Shown: positions 1 to 8,886 of the stretch, piece after piece
Layout of the letters: each line of letters begins with the position of its first letter
How positions within the stretch are numbered: the first letter of the stretch is position 1
Assembly (NCBI GenBank): GCA_045590755.1
Contig: JAZNRP010000045.1
Location: 1-28,679, forward strand
DNA length: 28,679 nucleotides
Direction: 5' to 3'
Origin: SIG565 sp045590755
GTDB taxonomy: Bacteria > Bacillota > Clostridia > Oscillospirales > Acutalibacteraceae
Made by a program: the position numbers and the translations under genes
Notes under the pieces: model-generated
The model's database searches: none
Told to the model about the DNA's origin: nothing
What the model saw: the letters and a program-made list of their open reading frames with translations, nothing else

Positions 1-138
1 CAAACGTTCAACTATAAAAGGATGTCGGGCAAAACGCATGGCAAATGATTCATAATGCTGTTCCACCAGAATCGTCGTAGGCGCCAGAACCGCCACCTGA
101 TATCCCGCCTGTACAGCAATAAATGCCGCCCGCATGGC
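1..138 (-). pseudogene. mfd: Mfd (transcription-repair coupling factor) internal fragment
   Basis: Read on the minus strand, these bases encode 46 uninterrupted residues with the Mfd helicase signature: AMRAAF, then GYQVAVLAPTTILVEQHYES (motif Ia region), then a MRFARHP stretch, closely matching the part of Mfd just after the Walker A motif (family pattern: EVAMRAAF..AV..G.QVAVL.PTT.L..QHY..F..RFA). Mfd is a DNA translocase that removes stalled RNA polymerase and recruits UvrA. The fragment runs off the window at base 1 and is cut at its 5' side near base 139, where the expected Glu-Val before AMRAAF is replaced by unrelated sequence belonging to the ROK gene. I count 70 G or C in the 138 bases (51%), richer than the neighbouring genes. 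RecG was considered, but PTT and RFARHP fit Mfd better. It is probably foreign sequence joined during assembly, or a real rearrangement breakpoint. Confidence 0.8.
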
Positions 139-937
139 AATTAAGGATGCAGGTATTGACATTAGCGAAATTACGGCAATGGGAATAGGCTCTCCGGGTT
201 CTGTAATTCCCTCAAAGGGTATTGTTGCAACCTCTAACAATTTAAAATTCAGCAACCTGCCTCTTTGCGCAATGATGAAGGAGCGCCTTGGCGTTGATTT
301 TTACATTGAAAACGATGCTAACGCTGCCGCTTACGGTGAGCTTTTAGCGGGCGCGGGCAAAGGTAAAAAAGAATTTATCGCCGTAACTTTAGGTACCGGT
401 GTTGGCGGCGGAATTATTATTGACGGTAAAATTTTCTCAGGACACAATCATTTTGGCGCAGAGCTTGGTCATATGGTAATTATACACGGCGGTGAAAAAT
501 GCGGTTGCGGCAGAAAAGGCTGTTGGGAAGCCTATGCTTCAGCGTCTGCCCTCATCCGTCAGACAAAGGAAGCTATGGAAAACAATAAAGACAGCATTAT
601 GTGGGAAATTGCAGGAAGCCTTGATAATGTAAACGGTCTTACTTCCTTTGACGGTATGCGTATGGGTGATAAAGCCGCAATAGAAGTAGTAAACAAATAT
701 GTCGAATATATTGCAGTAGGTATAATTGACATTATCAACATTTTCCAACCCGAAGTTATATGTATTGGTGGCGGTATTTCAAAAGAAGGAGATACTCTTT
801 TAAAGCCCATTAAAAAGTACCTTGATGATGGTGGTTATGTTACAGGTGTTGCCAACCACGCCGAAATTAAAATTGCAGAGCTTGGTAATGATGCAGGCAT
901 TATTGGTGCTGCTTTCCTTTGCAATTTGTATAAATAA
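139..937 (+). CDS. ROK-family glucokinase, 5'-truncated
   Basis: This is a ROK-family sugar kinase, probably glucokinase, which phosphorylates glucose with ATP in the cytoplasm. About 266 residues remain, whereas family members are near 310-320; the missing part is the N-terminal ATP-binding DxGGT segment. Visible landmarks in order: a GIGSPG motif, the catalytic region ENDANAAAYGE, the glycine-rich GTGVGGGIIIDG loop, and the ROK zinc motif CGCGRKGCWEAYAS followed by the C-terminal GGGIS segment. An ATG at 134 lies in frame but sits on the junction with the Mfd fragment and has no Shine-Dalgarno, so it is unlikely to be a true start. murB follows after 24 bases. The substrate is inferred from family, since ROK also includes fructokinases and NagC-type repressors; no helix-turn-helix is present in what remains. 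Confidence 0.85.
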
Positions 938-961
938 TACCCTTCCGAAAGGATTTGTTGT

Positions 962-1870
962 ATGAGTAAAGAGCTTATTACATCCTTTTTAGAAAAAAAT
1001 AATATTCCATTTTTGATAGAAGAACCTATGCGCCGCCGTACCTCTTTTAAGGTCGGCGGCTATGCCGATTTTATGGCATTCCCGGAAAACGAATTTCAAG
1101 TTCGTGATATTTTCCTTTTCTGTAAGCAGAACAATATACCCTTAACTGTTTTAGGCAAGGGGTCAAATGTATTGGTGTCGGACAGTGGCATTAAAGGTAT
1201 AGTTTTGTCGCTTGATAAAATTTGTAACATTTGTTGCCACCCCGACGGTACCGTTATATGCGGCGCAGGCGCTTCACTTACCGCGCTTTGTAATATCGCG
1301 CTTGAAAATGGGTTTTCAGGTCTTGAATTCGCCTATGGAATACCCGGTAGTGTCGGCGGTGCGGTGGTTATGAATGCAGGTGCCTACGGCGGCGAGATTA
1401 AGGATGTTATTGTATCGGCTAAAGTGTTAGATGACGGCGAAATTAAGGAAATTTCTCTTCCCGATATGGCGCTTGGCTACAGGACTTCCGTATTTAAATC
1501 AACAGGACAGATAATAATTTCTGCAACCTTTAAACTAAATGCTGATGTAAAATCAGAAATTAAAGACAAAATGACCGTTCTTATGCAGAAAAGGAAAGAC
1601 AAGCAACCGCTTGAATTCCCCAGCGCAGGGAGTACATTTAAGCGTCCCGAAGGCTATTATGCCGGCGCACTTATAGAAAAAAGCGGTCTTAAAGGCTTTA
1701 GTGTTGGCGGCGCCCAAGTCAGTGAAAAACATGCAGGGTTTGTTATCAATAAACAAAATGCCACAAGTAATGATATTAAGACACTTATTAAACACATTCA
1801 AGACAAGGTTTTGCTTGACAGTGGCGTAATGCTTGAACGCGAAGTTATATACTTAGGAGACGACGATTAG
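962..1870 (+). CDS. murB: UDP-N-acetylenolpyruvoylglucosamine reductase
   Basis: MurB is a cytoplasmic FAD enzyme that uses NADPH to reduce UDP-GlcNAc-enolpyruvate to UDP-MurNAc, the second committed step of peptidoglycan precursor synthesis. At 302 residues it has the size of the type II form found in Firmicutes. FAD-binding landmarks are FKVGG near residue 30, GKGSNVLVSD near 61-70 and the IPGSVGGAVVMNAGAYGGE block. The serine proton donor lies in SAGSTFKRP (about residues 220-228), and the C-terminal catalytic Glu is in MLEREV. The start is supported by a GAAAGGA Shine-Dalgarno about 7 bases upstream. whiA follows after 3 bases. In many Clostridia rapZ and yvcK lie between murB and whiA; they are absent here. 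Confidence 0.96.
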   Translation: MSKELITSFLEKNNIPFLIEEPMRRRTSFKVGGYADFMAFPENEFQVRDIFLFCKQNNIPLTVLGKGSNVLVSDSGIKGIVLSLDKICNICCHPDGTVICGAGASLTALCNIALENGFSGLEFAYGIPGSVGGAVVMNAGAYGGEIKDVIVSAKVLDDGEIKEISLPDMALGYRTSVFKSTGQIIISATFKLNADVKSEIKDKMTVLMQKRKDKQPLEFPSAGSTFKRPEGYYAGALIEKSGLKGFSVGGAQVSEKHAGFVINKQNATSNDIKTLIKHIQDKVLLDSGVMLEREVIYLGDDD

Positions 1871-1873
1871 TTT

Positions 1874-2758
1874 ATGTCATTTTCGTACGATTTGAAAACC
1901 GAATTATGCGATATAAAATCCGCCGCGTGCTGCAAAGCTGCAGAATGCTACGGTATGATGTTGTTCGGTCATTTTTTCGGTGTAAACAAAATCTCGGTTT
2001 TAAGTGACAATCCGTCTGTGCAGAAAAATTTTGCATATCTTTGTAAAAAATGCTTTTCTACCGAATGTGCCTTATCTTCTTCAAGCGGTAAGAAGCCTAT
2101 GTATAAAGCAGAAATTACCGATAAGAATACAATTTCGCAGATACTTAAAAACGCAGATAACGCTGTCCTTTCTGGCATATTACAAAAAGACTGTTGCCGT
2201 GACGCATTCATACGCGGAGCGTTTCTCTCTTGCGGACATATTATGAATCCCGAAAAGGAATACCGCGCAGAATTCCGTATTAAAAATGCAGAATATAGCA
2301 AGTTCCTTTGTGAATTACTTACTTTTCGTGATATTACGCCGTCAAAAACGGTGCGCGGCGGCTCACAGATTCTATACTTTAAGAAAAGCGACCGCATTGA
2401 AGACCTTATTACAGTTATGGGTGCGGGTAATATTACATTACACCTTATGGACCTTAAAATCATTAAGGGTGTGCGCGGTAACATAAACCGAAAAAACAAC
2501 ATTGATGAAGCAAACACTTCAAAAATGATAGAAGCATCTATTAATCAACGCGCAGCTATTAAGTACCTTATTGATAATGATAAATTTGATATTTTAGGAG
2601 ACGACCTAAAGGAAATAGCACTACTGAGAATGGCTAATCCCGATGCTTCACTTAATGAGCTCTCTCGTCTTTGCAGTGTTTCAATTTCAAAATCGGGAAT
2701 TAACCACCGACTTAAAAAGATAACCGATTTAGCAGAAAACTTTAAAAACAGGAAGTGA
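1874..2758 (+). CDS. whiA: WhiA-type DNA-binding regulator
   Basis: WhiA proteins fuse a LAGLIDADG-homing-endonuclease-like fold without nuclease activity to a C-terminal helix-turn-helix. In actinobacteria they control sporulation; in Firmicutes they affect division and chromosome segregation. The 294 residues begin with the family's SFSYDLKTEL opening and include FIRGAFLSCGHIMNPEKEYR, the LAGLIDADG-like core. The typical WhiA helix-turn-helix follows near the end: NPDASLNELSRLCSVSISKS, then a GINHRLKKI segment. The start ATG comes 3 bases after the murB stop, with AGGAGA at 1855-1860 as a rather distant Shine-Dalgarno, so translation is probably coupled. The stop overlaps the dnaE leader. 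A regulatory target cannot be read from the sequence. Confidence 0.93.
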   Translation: MSFSYDLKTELCDIKSAACCKAAECYGMMLFGHFFGVNKISVLSDNPSVQKNFAYLCKKCFSTECALSSSSGKKPMYKAEITDKNTISQILKNADNAVLSGILQKDCCRDAFIRGAFLSCGHIMNPEKEYRAEFRIKNAEYSKFLCELLTFRDITPSKTVRGGSQILYFKKSDRIEDLITVMGAGNITLHLMDLKIIKGVRGNINRKNNIDEANTSKMIEASINQRAAIKYLIDNDKFDILGDDLKEIALLRMANPDASLNELSRLCSVSISKSGINHRLKKITDLAENFKNRK

Positions 2759-2763
2759 AACTT

Positions 2764-5700
2764 ATGAGTTTTGTGCATCTTCATGTGCATACACAGTACA
2801 GTCTTTTAGACGGAAATTGCCGTATAAAAGACTTGATTGATGCTGCAAAACTAAAGGGACAAGCCGCCATTGCTATTACCGACCACGGCGTTATGTACGG
2901 CGCGGTTGAATTTTATAAATATGCAAAGCAAGCAGGTATTAAGCCTATTATCGGATGTGAAGTTTATGTAGCGCCCCGAAGCCGTTTTGACAAGGACAAG
3001 TTTTATGACAGTGAATATAATCACTTAGTTCTTCTTTGCAAAAACGAGACAGGCTATAAAAATTTAATTAAATTAGTGTCTGCGGGCTTTACCGAAGGCT
3101 TTTACAGTAAACCCCGTGTTGACAAGGAAATGTTAGCGTCCCACAGTGAAGGACTTATAGCTCTTTCTGCCTGTCTTGCGGGAGAGCTTCCCCGTCTTAT
3201 TATGAAGGATAACTACGAAAAGGCTAAGGAATCTGCCCTATGGTTTCAAAAAACCTTTGGGGACGGAAACTATTATATTGAACTGCAGGACCACGATATT
3301 TTTGAGCAAAAGATGGTTAATGCAAAGCTTATACAGTTATCCCTTGAAACAGGTATTCCCCTTGTTGCCACTAACGATGTTCACTATGTGACCAAAGCCG
3401 ACAGTGATGCACACAAGGTATTACTTTGCATACAAACGGGTAAAAAATTAAGTGATGAAGACACGCTTGAATTCAAAACCGAAGAATTTTACCTAAAAAG
3501 TGAAGAAGAAATGCTAAGCATTTTCAAAAATGTACCCGAAGCTATCAGCAATACTGCACTTGTTGCAGAAAAGTGTAATTTCGACTTTGAATTTGGTAAA
3601 ATAAAGCTCCCCGTTTTTGATATAGGTGAGCGTGACCATTATGAATATTTCCGTCAAAAATGCTACGACGGTTTATATAAAAACTATGGTGCTAATCCTG
3701 AAAAAGCAGTAATTGACCGCTTGGAATACGAACTGCAAATTATTAACAAAATGGGTTATGTTGATTATTACTTGATAGTTCAGGATTTTGTTAATTATGC
3801 CAAAACACATGGTATACCTGTAGGTCCAGGCCGCGGTAGCGGCGCGGCAAGTATTGCGGCATACTGTGTTGGAATTACGGGTATTGACCCTATAAAATAC
3901 AATCTTCTTTTTGAGCGGTTTTTGAATCCTGAGCGTGTTTCAATGCCCGACTTTGACATTGATTTCTGCTTTGTAAACCGACAAAAAGTTATTGACTATG
4001 TTATTGAAAAATACGGTACCGACAGAGTGGCTCAGATTGTAACCTTCGGTACTATGGCGGCGCGCGCCGCGGTAAGAGATGTCGGCAGAGTAATGGATGT
4101 CCCCTATGCCCTTTGCGACAAGGTGGCAAAATTAATTCCACAGGAGCTTAAAATAACAATTCCTACGGCTCTTGAAAAGTCGCCCGAGCTAAAAAATCTT
4201 TATGAAAATGACGAGTCTGTAAAGGCCGTTATAGATATGGCTATAAAGCTTGAAGGCTCACCGAGAAATGCGTCAACCCACGCGGCAGGTGTTGTAATTT
4301 CGGACAAGTCTGTTAACGAATATGTTCCGCTTGCAAAAAATGATGAAGCGGTGGTTACCCAATATACAATGACTGTTCTGGACGAATTAGGGCTACTCAA
4401 AATGGACTTTTTGGGACTTAGAAACATCACCATAATTGATGTTACCGAAAGGCGTATTCGTGAAGAAAACCCCGATTTTGACATTGAAAAAATACCGCTT
4501 GATGACAAAAAGACCTTAGAAATGATGGCAAACGGCTACACCGAAGGCGTTTTCCAATTTGAAAGTGAAGGTATGAAGAATGTTTTACGGCAGTTTGTAC
4601 CCGAAAACATTGAAGACCTTATTGCTATTTTGTCACTTTACCGTCCCGGTCCTATGGACTCAATCCCTAAATATATAAATAACCGCCATAATCCAAAAGA
4701 TGTTACCTACGCGCATCCCCTGCTTAAACCGATACTTGATGTCACCTACGGCTGTATTGTATATCAAGAACAGGTCATGCAGATTTGCAGAAGTCTTGCG
4801 GGCTATTCCTTAGGTCGCGCCGATATTGTACGCCGCGCTATGTCAAAGAAAAAACACGATGTTATGGAAAAGGAGCGCAAGGCATTTATATACGGCGAAA
4901 CCGATGAAAACGGTAATGTTATATGCGAAGGCGCCATAAAACGCGGTGTGCCCGAACACATTGCCAACACTATTTTTGACGATATGTCGGCTTTTGCTTC
5001 CTATGCATTCAACAAAGGTCACGCTGCAGCATATGGTGTCATAGCGTACAGAACGGCATATCTTAAATGCAACTACCCGTCTGAGTATATGGCCGCCCTA
5101 TTTTCAAGCGTGCTTGACGGCACGGGTAAAATTTCACAGTACAATGCCGAATGTAAAAGGCTTAATTTGAAGCTTTTACCACCCGATGTTAATAAAAGTA
5201 TGGCAGATTTTTACGGTAAAAATGGCGAAATCCGTTTCGGCCTTTGTGCTATTAAAAACATTGGTGCTACACTTATTGAACGAATCATTACAGAGCGTGA
5301 AGCAAACGGAAACTATACTTCTATGTATGATTTCTGCTTAAGGCTTAGTGGTCGGGACTTTAACCGACGCGCACTTGAAACGCTTATAAAAAGCGGCTCA
5401 ATGGATTCTTTAGAGCAGACCCGCAAACAAATGCTTTATTCCATAGATGCGGTGCTTAGTGCCGTCGAAGCCGAGAAAAAATATCGCACTGCAGGACAGA
5501 TTAACCTATTTGACCAGACCGAAGAATCGGGCGGTTTTACTTTACCTAATATTCTTGAAATGCCAAAGTCAGAATTATTAAGACTCGAAAAGGAAGCTAC
5601 GGGCATATATTTATCGGGACATCCGATGGAAGAATATGCGGCATTCGCCAAGCGCATAGGCTCGGCTAAAACCGATGATATCTTAAACGGTAAATTTGGG

Positions 5701-6207
5701 GATGGTCAGCGTATTACGCTTGTAGCACTGCTTAGTAGTATAAAACTTAAAACCCTTAAAAGCGGTCAGGTCATACTGTATGCTACTGCCGAAGACCTTA
5801 GTGGCTCTATTGATGTTACTATGTTTAATTCCGCATACGCAGTTTCCAAGCATTTACTGAAAGAAAACAATATACTAATTTTAAGCGGAAAAATATCTGA
5901 GCGTGACGACAAGCCTACCGAAATAATATGTGACGGTGTTACGGCTATAACCGATGAGCAAAAAAATTTGCTTTCCAAAAAGGAAAAAACCTTATATATC
6001 AAGGTGCCGTCAATTAATTCTGATAAAACCGAAAAAGTTAAATCTATTCTTCCCCGTTTTAGCGGTAACACCCGAGTTGTTATTTTCTGCGAAGATACAA
6101 AGAAGCAGTTTGCAGTGCCGGACGGTATGAAAATAGATGAAAAAAGCAATATAATAGACGAAATTTCCAAAATTGTGGGAAATAATAGCGTAAAAATGGT
6201 TGAATAA
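2764..6207 (+). CDS. dnaE: DNA polymerase III subunit alpha (DnaE)
   Basis: This is a C-family replicative polymerase of DnaE type, 1147 residues. It starts with a PHP domain (FVHLHVHTQYSLLDGNCR) and then carries the polymerase core. The catalytic aspartates are D396 and D398 in PDFDIDF and D548 in KMDFLGLRN. GPGRGSGAAS lies in the palm and FNKGHAAAYG further on. A helix-hairpin-helix and an OB fold (about residues 983-1065, containing YATAEDLSGSIDVTMF) complete the usual order. A GTG at 2755 is also in frame and overlaps the whiA stop, but the AGGAAG Shine-Dalgarno at 2750-2755 is ideally spaced for ATG at 2764. Firmicutes normally also have PolC as main polymerase, with DnaE extending primers; PolC is not in this window. 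The position between whiA and pfkA is common in Clostridia. Confidence 0.97.
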   Translation: MSFVHLHVHTQYSLLDGNCRIKDLIDAAKLKGQAAIAITDHGVMYGAVEFYKYAKQAGIKPIIGCEVYVAPRSRFDKDKFYDSEYNHLVLLCKNETGYKNLIKLVSAGFTEGFYSKPRVDKEMLASHSEGLIALSACLAGELPRLIMKDNYEKAKESALWFQKTFGDGNYYIELQDHDIFEQKMVNAKLIQLSLETGIPLVATNDVHYVTKADSDAHKVLLCIQTGKKLSDEDTLEFKTEEFYLKSEEEMLSIFKNVPEAISNTALVAEKCNFDFEFGKIKLPVFDIGERDHYEYFRQKCYDGLYKNYGANPEKAVIDRLEYELQIINKMGYVDYYLIVQDFVNYAKTHGIPVGPGRGSGAASIAAYCVGITGIDPIKYNLLFERFLNPERVSMPDFDIDFCFVNRQKVIDYVIEKYGTDRVAQIVTFGTMAARAAVRDVGRVMDVPYALCDKVAKLIPQELKITIPTALEKSPELKNLYENDESVKAVIDMAIKLEGSPRNASTHAAGVVISDKSVNEYVPLAKNDEAVVTQYTMTVLDELGLLKMDFLGLRNITIIDVTERRIREENPDFDIEKIPLDDKKTLEMMANGYTEGVFQFESEGMKNVLRQFVPENIEDLIAILSLYRPGPMDSIPKYINNRHNPKDVTYAHPLLKPILDVTYGCIVYQEQVMQICRSLAGYSLGRADIVRRAMSKKKHDVMEKERKAFIYGETDENGNVICEGAIKRGVPEHIANTIFDDMSAFASYAFNKGHAAAYGVIAYRTAYLKCNYPSEYMAALFSSVLDGTGKISQYNAECKRLNLKLLPPDVNKSMADFYGKNGEIRFGLCAIKNIGATLIERIITEREANGNYTSMYDFCLRLSGRDFNRRALETLIKSGSMDSLEQTRKQMLYSIDAVLSAVEAEKKYRTAGQINLFDQTEESGGFTLPNILEMPKSELLRLEKEATGIYLSGHPMEEYAAFAKRIGSAKTDDILNGKFGDGQRITLVALLSSIKLKTLKSGQVILYATAEDLSGSIDVTMFNSAYAVSKHLLKENNILILSGKISERDDKPTEIICDGVTAITDEQKNLLSKKEKTLYIKVPSINSDKTEKVKSILPRFSGNTRVVIFCEDTKKQFAVPDGMKIDEKSNIIDEISKIVGNNSVKMVE

Positions 6208-6228
6208 TTTTTAATTTTGCTATATAAT
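6200..6228 (+). promoter_or_regulatory. Candidate sigma-A promoter for pfkA
   Basis: A -35 box TTGAAT (6200-6205) and a -10 box TATAAT (6223-6228) are separated by exactly 17 bases. The promoter sits across the dnaE stop, about 36 bases before the pfkA start, and would let glycolytic expression be set apart from the replication gene upstream. Confidence 0.6.
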
Positions 6229-6263
6229 CAATATAATTGATATAAAAGAAGGAATGTATTTTT

Positions 6264-7226
6264 ATGAAAACTATAGGAGTTTTAACCAGTGGCGGTGACG
6301 CACCGGGCATGAACGCCGCAGTTCGTGCCGTTGTCAGAAGTGCCGCTGCAATGGGAATTAATGTTAAGGGTATCAGCCGCGGCTATAATGGTCTTATAGA
6401 TGGCGAAATAAGTGATATGAACATCCGCTCAGTTTCTGAAATTATTCATCGTGGCGGTACCGTTCTTTATACAGCCAGAAGTCCCGAATTTAAAACCGAA
6501 GCCGGCATCCAAAAGGCTGTTGAAACCTGTAAAAAGGAAGGAATTGAAGGTATTGTTGTTATCGGCGGCGATGGCTCGTTCCGCGGTGCCAGAGATTTAT
6601 CTCTGCACGGTATTCCCTGTGTTGGTGTACCGGGCACCATTGATAATGATATTACTTCTACCAATTATACCATAGGCTTTGATACTGCAATGAATACTGC
6701 AATGGAAATGATTGATAGATTGCGTGACACCACACAATCACACGAACGCTGTAGCGTTGTTGAGGTTATGGGTAGAGGCGCTGGTTGGTTGGCACTTGAA
6801 ACAGGTATTGCAGTTGGTGCTACTTCTATTTTAGTGCCAGAGGTTGAGTTTGATTTACAGCGAGATGTTATTGATAAAATCAAGAGAACCAAGGCTACCG
6901 GTAAAAAGCATTTTATCATTATTGTTGCCGAAGGCGCTGGCAAGGCGTCCGAGCTTTCTAAGGAAATAGAAAAACTAACCGGCATTGAAACCAGACCTAC
7001 TGTTTTGGGTCATGTTCAACGCGGCGGTAGACCCACCGTTCGTGACAGAGTTATGGCAAGTGTAATGGGGCACGCCGCAGTTAAGCTTTTAAGCCAAGGT
7101 ATCGGCAACCGTGTTGTTGCTTACCGCGACAATTCTATTGTTGATTTTGATATTTACGAAGCACTTAATATGCAAAAGCCATTTGATATTGAAATGTACA
7201 ATATGGCTAACGAGCTTTCAGTTTAA
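6264..7226 (+). CDS. pfkA: ATP-dependent 6-phosphofructokinase
   Basis: PfkA phosphorylates fructose 6-phosphate to fructose 1,6-bisphosphate with ATP, the committed step of glycolysis. The 320-residue length equals that of the classic bacterial PfkA. It shows the ATP loop TSGGDAPGMNAAVRAVVR at the N-terminus, GGDGSFRGA, the catalytic TIDNDI with D127 and D129, and the substrate-binding MGRGAGWLAL. Gly at the position after GGD (GGDG) fits the ATP-using rather than the pyrophosphate-using form. A GAAGGA Shine-Dalgarno precedes ATG 6264. In many Firmicutes pyruvate kinase follows; here alr comes next, 29 bases downstream. Confidence 0.97.
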   Translation: MKTIGVLTSGGDAPGMNAAVRAVVRSAAAMGINVKGISRGYNGLIDGEISDMNIRSVSEIIHRGGTVLYTARSPEFKTEAGIQKAVETCKKEGIEGIVVIGGDGSFRGARDLSLHGIPCVGVPGTIDNDITSTNYTIGFDTAMNTAMEMIDRLRDTTQSHERCSVVEVMGRGAGWLALETGIAVGATSILVPEVEFDLQRDVIDKIKRTKATGKKHFIIIVAEGAGKASELSKEIEKLTGIETRPTVLGHVQRGGRPTVRDRVMASVMGHAAVKLLSQGIGNRVVAYRDNSIVDFDIYEALNMQKPFDIEMYNMANELSV

Positions 7227-7255
7227 TATTTTCCCTTATGTAACGGGGTGATATA

Positions 7256-8377
7256 GTGAATTTTATTAAAAGAGCGTGGGCTGAAATAAATATTGATGCC
7301 CTACTTAACAATTTAAGAATTGTAAAGGAACGCACTGGAAAAAAGGAAATTATAGCGGTTGTAAAAGCCGATGCCTATGGCCACAGTGTTGAGCCTATTG
7401 TTTCTGCCCTGCAGGAAAATGGTGTTAACAGTTTCGCTGTTTCTAACATAAGCGAAGCCTTTGAGTTGCGCTCTTACGGTGTTAAGGGTCATATTTTGAT
7501 TTTAGGCTACACACCCGCCGAATGTGTTAAGGAATTATGCGACTATAATATTGCCCAAGCCGTTTACAGTCTTGATTATGCCAAGGAGCTATCGGTTGAT
7601 GCCACAAATAATAACTGCCGATTAAATATTCATTTAAAGCTCGACACAGGTATGGGCAGAATCGGTTTTAATTGCCGAAATGATAAGCTCCCCGAAATTC
7701 AGGATGCAATTACCGCTGCCACCCTACCCTGCCTTTTTACAGAAGGCGTTTTCTCTCATTTTGCCGATGCGGACAATTTATCTCCTGAAGGCACAGAATT
7801 CACTTTAAAACAGTTGCAGCTTTTTAAATCGGCGGTTAAGAAATTGAATGAAAGCGGAATAAATCCATCTATCATTCACAGTAACAACTCTGCCGCTACT
7901 TTTGGTACTAATGATGATTTTACAAATTTCTGCCGTCCGGGTATTGTGCTTTACGGCTTAGCACCTTCTAACTCCATAAAAACTGACGGTTTAATACCCG
8001 TAATGACCTTTAAATCGGTAGTAAGTATGGTGAAAAAAATAAGCAAAGGTGAGTCTTTAAGCTATGGCAGAACCTTTATAGCAGATAAGGAAATGACGGT
8101 AGCCACCGTTACTGCAGGCTACGGTGACGGCTTTCCGAGAAAGCTTTCTTCTTGCGGACAAGTTATAGTGAATAACTGTCGGGCAGACATATTAGGCCGC
8201 ATTTGTATGGACCAGTTTTTAATTGATGTAAGTAATATACAGAATGTAAAAATCGGTGACACGGTAATTCTTTTAGGTGAAGAGATAACTGCAACCGAGA
8301 TTGCAAAAAAATGCGACACCATAAATTACGAAATAATTTGCGGCATTTCAAAGCGTGTGCCGAGAATTGTTATATAA
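7256..8377 (+). CDS. alr: Alanine racemase
   Basis: This PLP enzyme interconverts L- and D-alanine, supplying D-Ala for peptidoglycan. In its 373 residues the PLP lysine is K37 in AVVKADAYGHS, with Ser in place of the more usual Gly after the His. The second catalytic base is Tyr289 in TAGYGDGFPR. Other family blocks are KLDTGMGRIGF, HSNNSAATF, CRPGIVLYG and GRICMDQ. The start is GTG at 7256, with GGGGTGA at 7243-7249 as Shine-Dalgarno. It joins murB as a second cell-wall precursor gene in this run. Confidence 0.95.
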   Translation: MNFIKRAWAEINIDALLNNLRIVKERTGKKEIIAVVKADAYGHSVEPIVSALQENGVNSFAVSNISEAFELRSYGVKGHILILGYTPAECVKELCDYNIAQAVYSLDYAKELSVDATNNNCRLNIHLKLDTGMGRIGFNCRNDKLPEIQDAITAATLPCLFTEGVFSHFADADNLSPEGTEFTLKQLQLFKSAVKKLNESGINPSIIHSNNSAATFGTNDDFTNFCRPGIVLYGLAPSNSIKTDGLIPVMTFKSVVSMVKKISKGESLSYGRTFIADKEMTVATVTAGYGDGFPRKLSSCGQVIVNNCRADILGRICMDQFLIDVSNIQNVKIGDTVILLGEEITATEIAKKCDTINYEIICGISKRVPRIVI

Positions 8378-8393
8378 ATAAAGGAGAAGCATA

Positions 8394-8843
8394 ATGAAAA
8401 AGTTTTTAAATGAATTCAAGGATTTTATTACTAAGGGTAATGTGCTTGACCTTGCAGTCGGTGTTATCATAGGTGCCGCTTTCAAGGACATAGTAACAAG
8501 TCTTACAGAGAACATCATTCAGCCGATACTCGACCTTATTGTTAAAACCGAGTTTGGTGCAAGGCTACATATTATGGGAGAAGGCGATGCTGCCGTTTAT
8601 CTTGAGTACGGAAAATTCCTATCTTCTGTAATTAACTTTGTTATTATGGCATTTATAATTTTCCTTATTGTTAAGGCCGTTAAAAAGGCAGAAGAGCTTG
8701 GTAATAAGCTGGCGTCTCTCGGCAAAAAGGAAGAAATTGTAGAAGAAGCCGCTCCTACAATTAAAACCTGTCCTTTCTGCAAAAGTGAGATTGCGTATGA
8801 CGCTACCCGTTGTCCGCACTGCACATCAGAATTAACTGAATAA
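8394..8843 (+). CDS. mscL: Large-conductance mechanosensitive channel with C-terminal zinc ribbon
   Basis: MscL is a homopentameric membrane channel that opens on membrane tension to release solutes during osmotic downshock. The N-terminal amphipathic helix and TM1 are typical (KKFLNEFKDFITKGNVLDLA, then VGVIIGAAF), and TM2 is near residues 75-95 (VINFVIMAFIIFLIVKAV). Where most MscL proteins end in a short cytoplasmic helix, this one carries a CxxC-x10-CxxC zinc ribbon (C126, C129, C140, C143). I recall similar tails in other Clostridia. The protein is 149 residues, and an AAGGAGA Shine-Dalgarno precedes the ATG. It is the last gene before the two-way terminator. Confidence 0.95.
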   Translation: MKKFLNEFKDFITKGNVLDLAVGVIIGAAFKDIVTSLTENIIQPILDLIVKTEFGARLHIMGEGDAAVYLEYGKFLSSVINFVIMAFIIFLIVKAVKKAEELGNKLASLGKKEEIVEEAAPTIKTCPFCKSEIAYDATRCPHCTSELTE

Positions 8844-8847
8844 TTTT

Positions 8848-8886
8848 AAAGGTTGCTTAAAGCTAAGCTTTAAGCAACCTTTTTTT
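8848..8886. terminator. Bidirectional intrinsic terminator between mscL and eno
   Basis: A perfect 16-bp inverted repeat has arms at 8848-8863 and 8867-8882 and a three-base TAA loop. It is followed by T residues on the plus strand and by an AT-rich run on the minus strand. The eno stop codon (8885-8887) abuts the T tract, so one hairpin probably ends both convergent transcripts. Confidence 0.9.

Noticed and set aside
134..136. ATG in frame as the start of the ROK kinase
   Set aside because: It lies in the Mfd-like sequence at the junction, has no ribosome-binding site, and the protein would lack its ATP-binding N-terminus.
1969..2517. Open frame of 182 codons on the minus strand
   Set aside because: It is fully antisense to whiA, has no Shine-Dalgarno and no recognisable domain.
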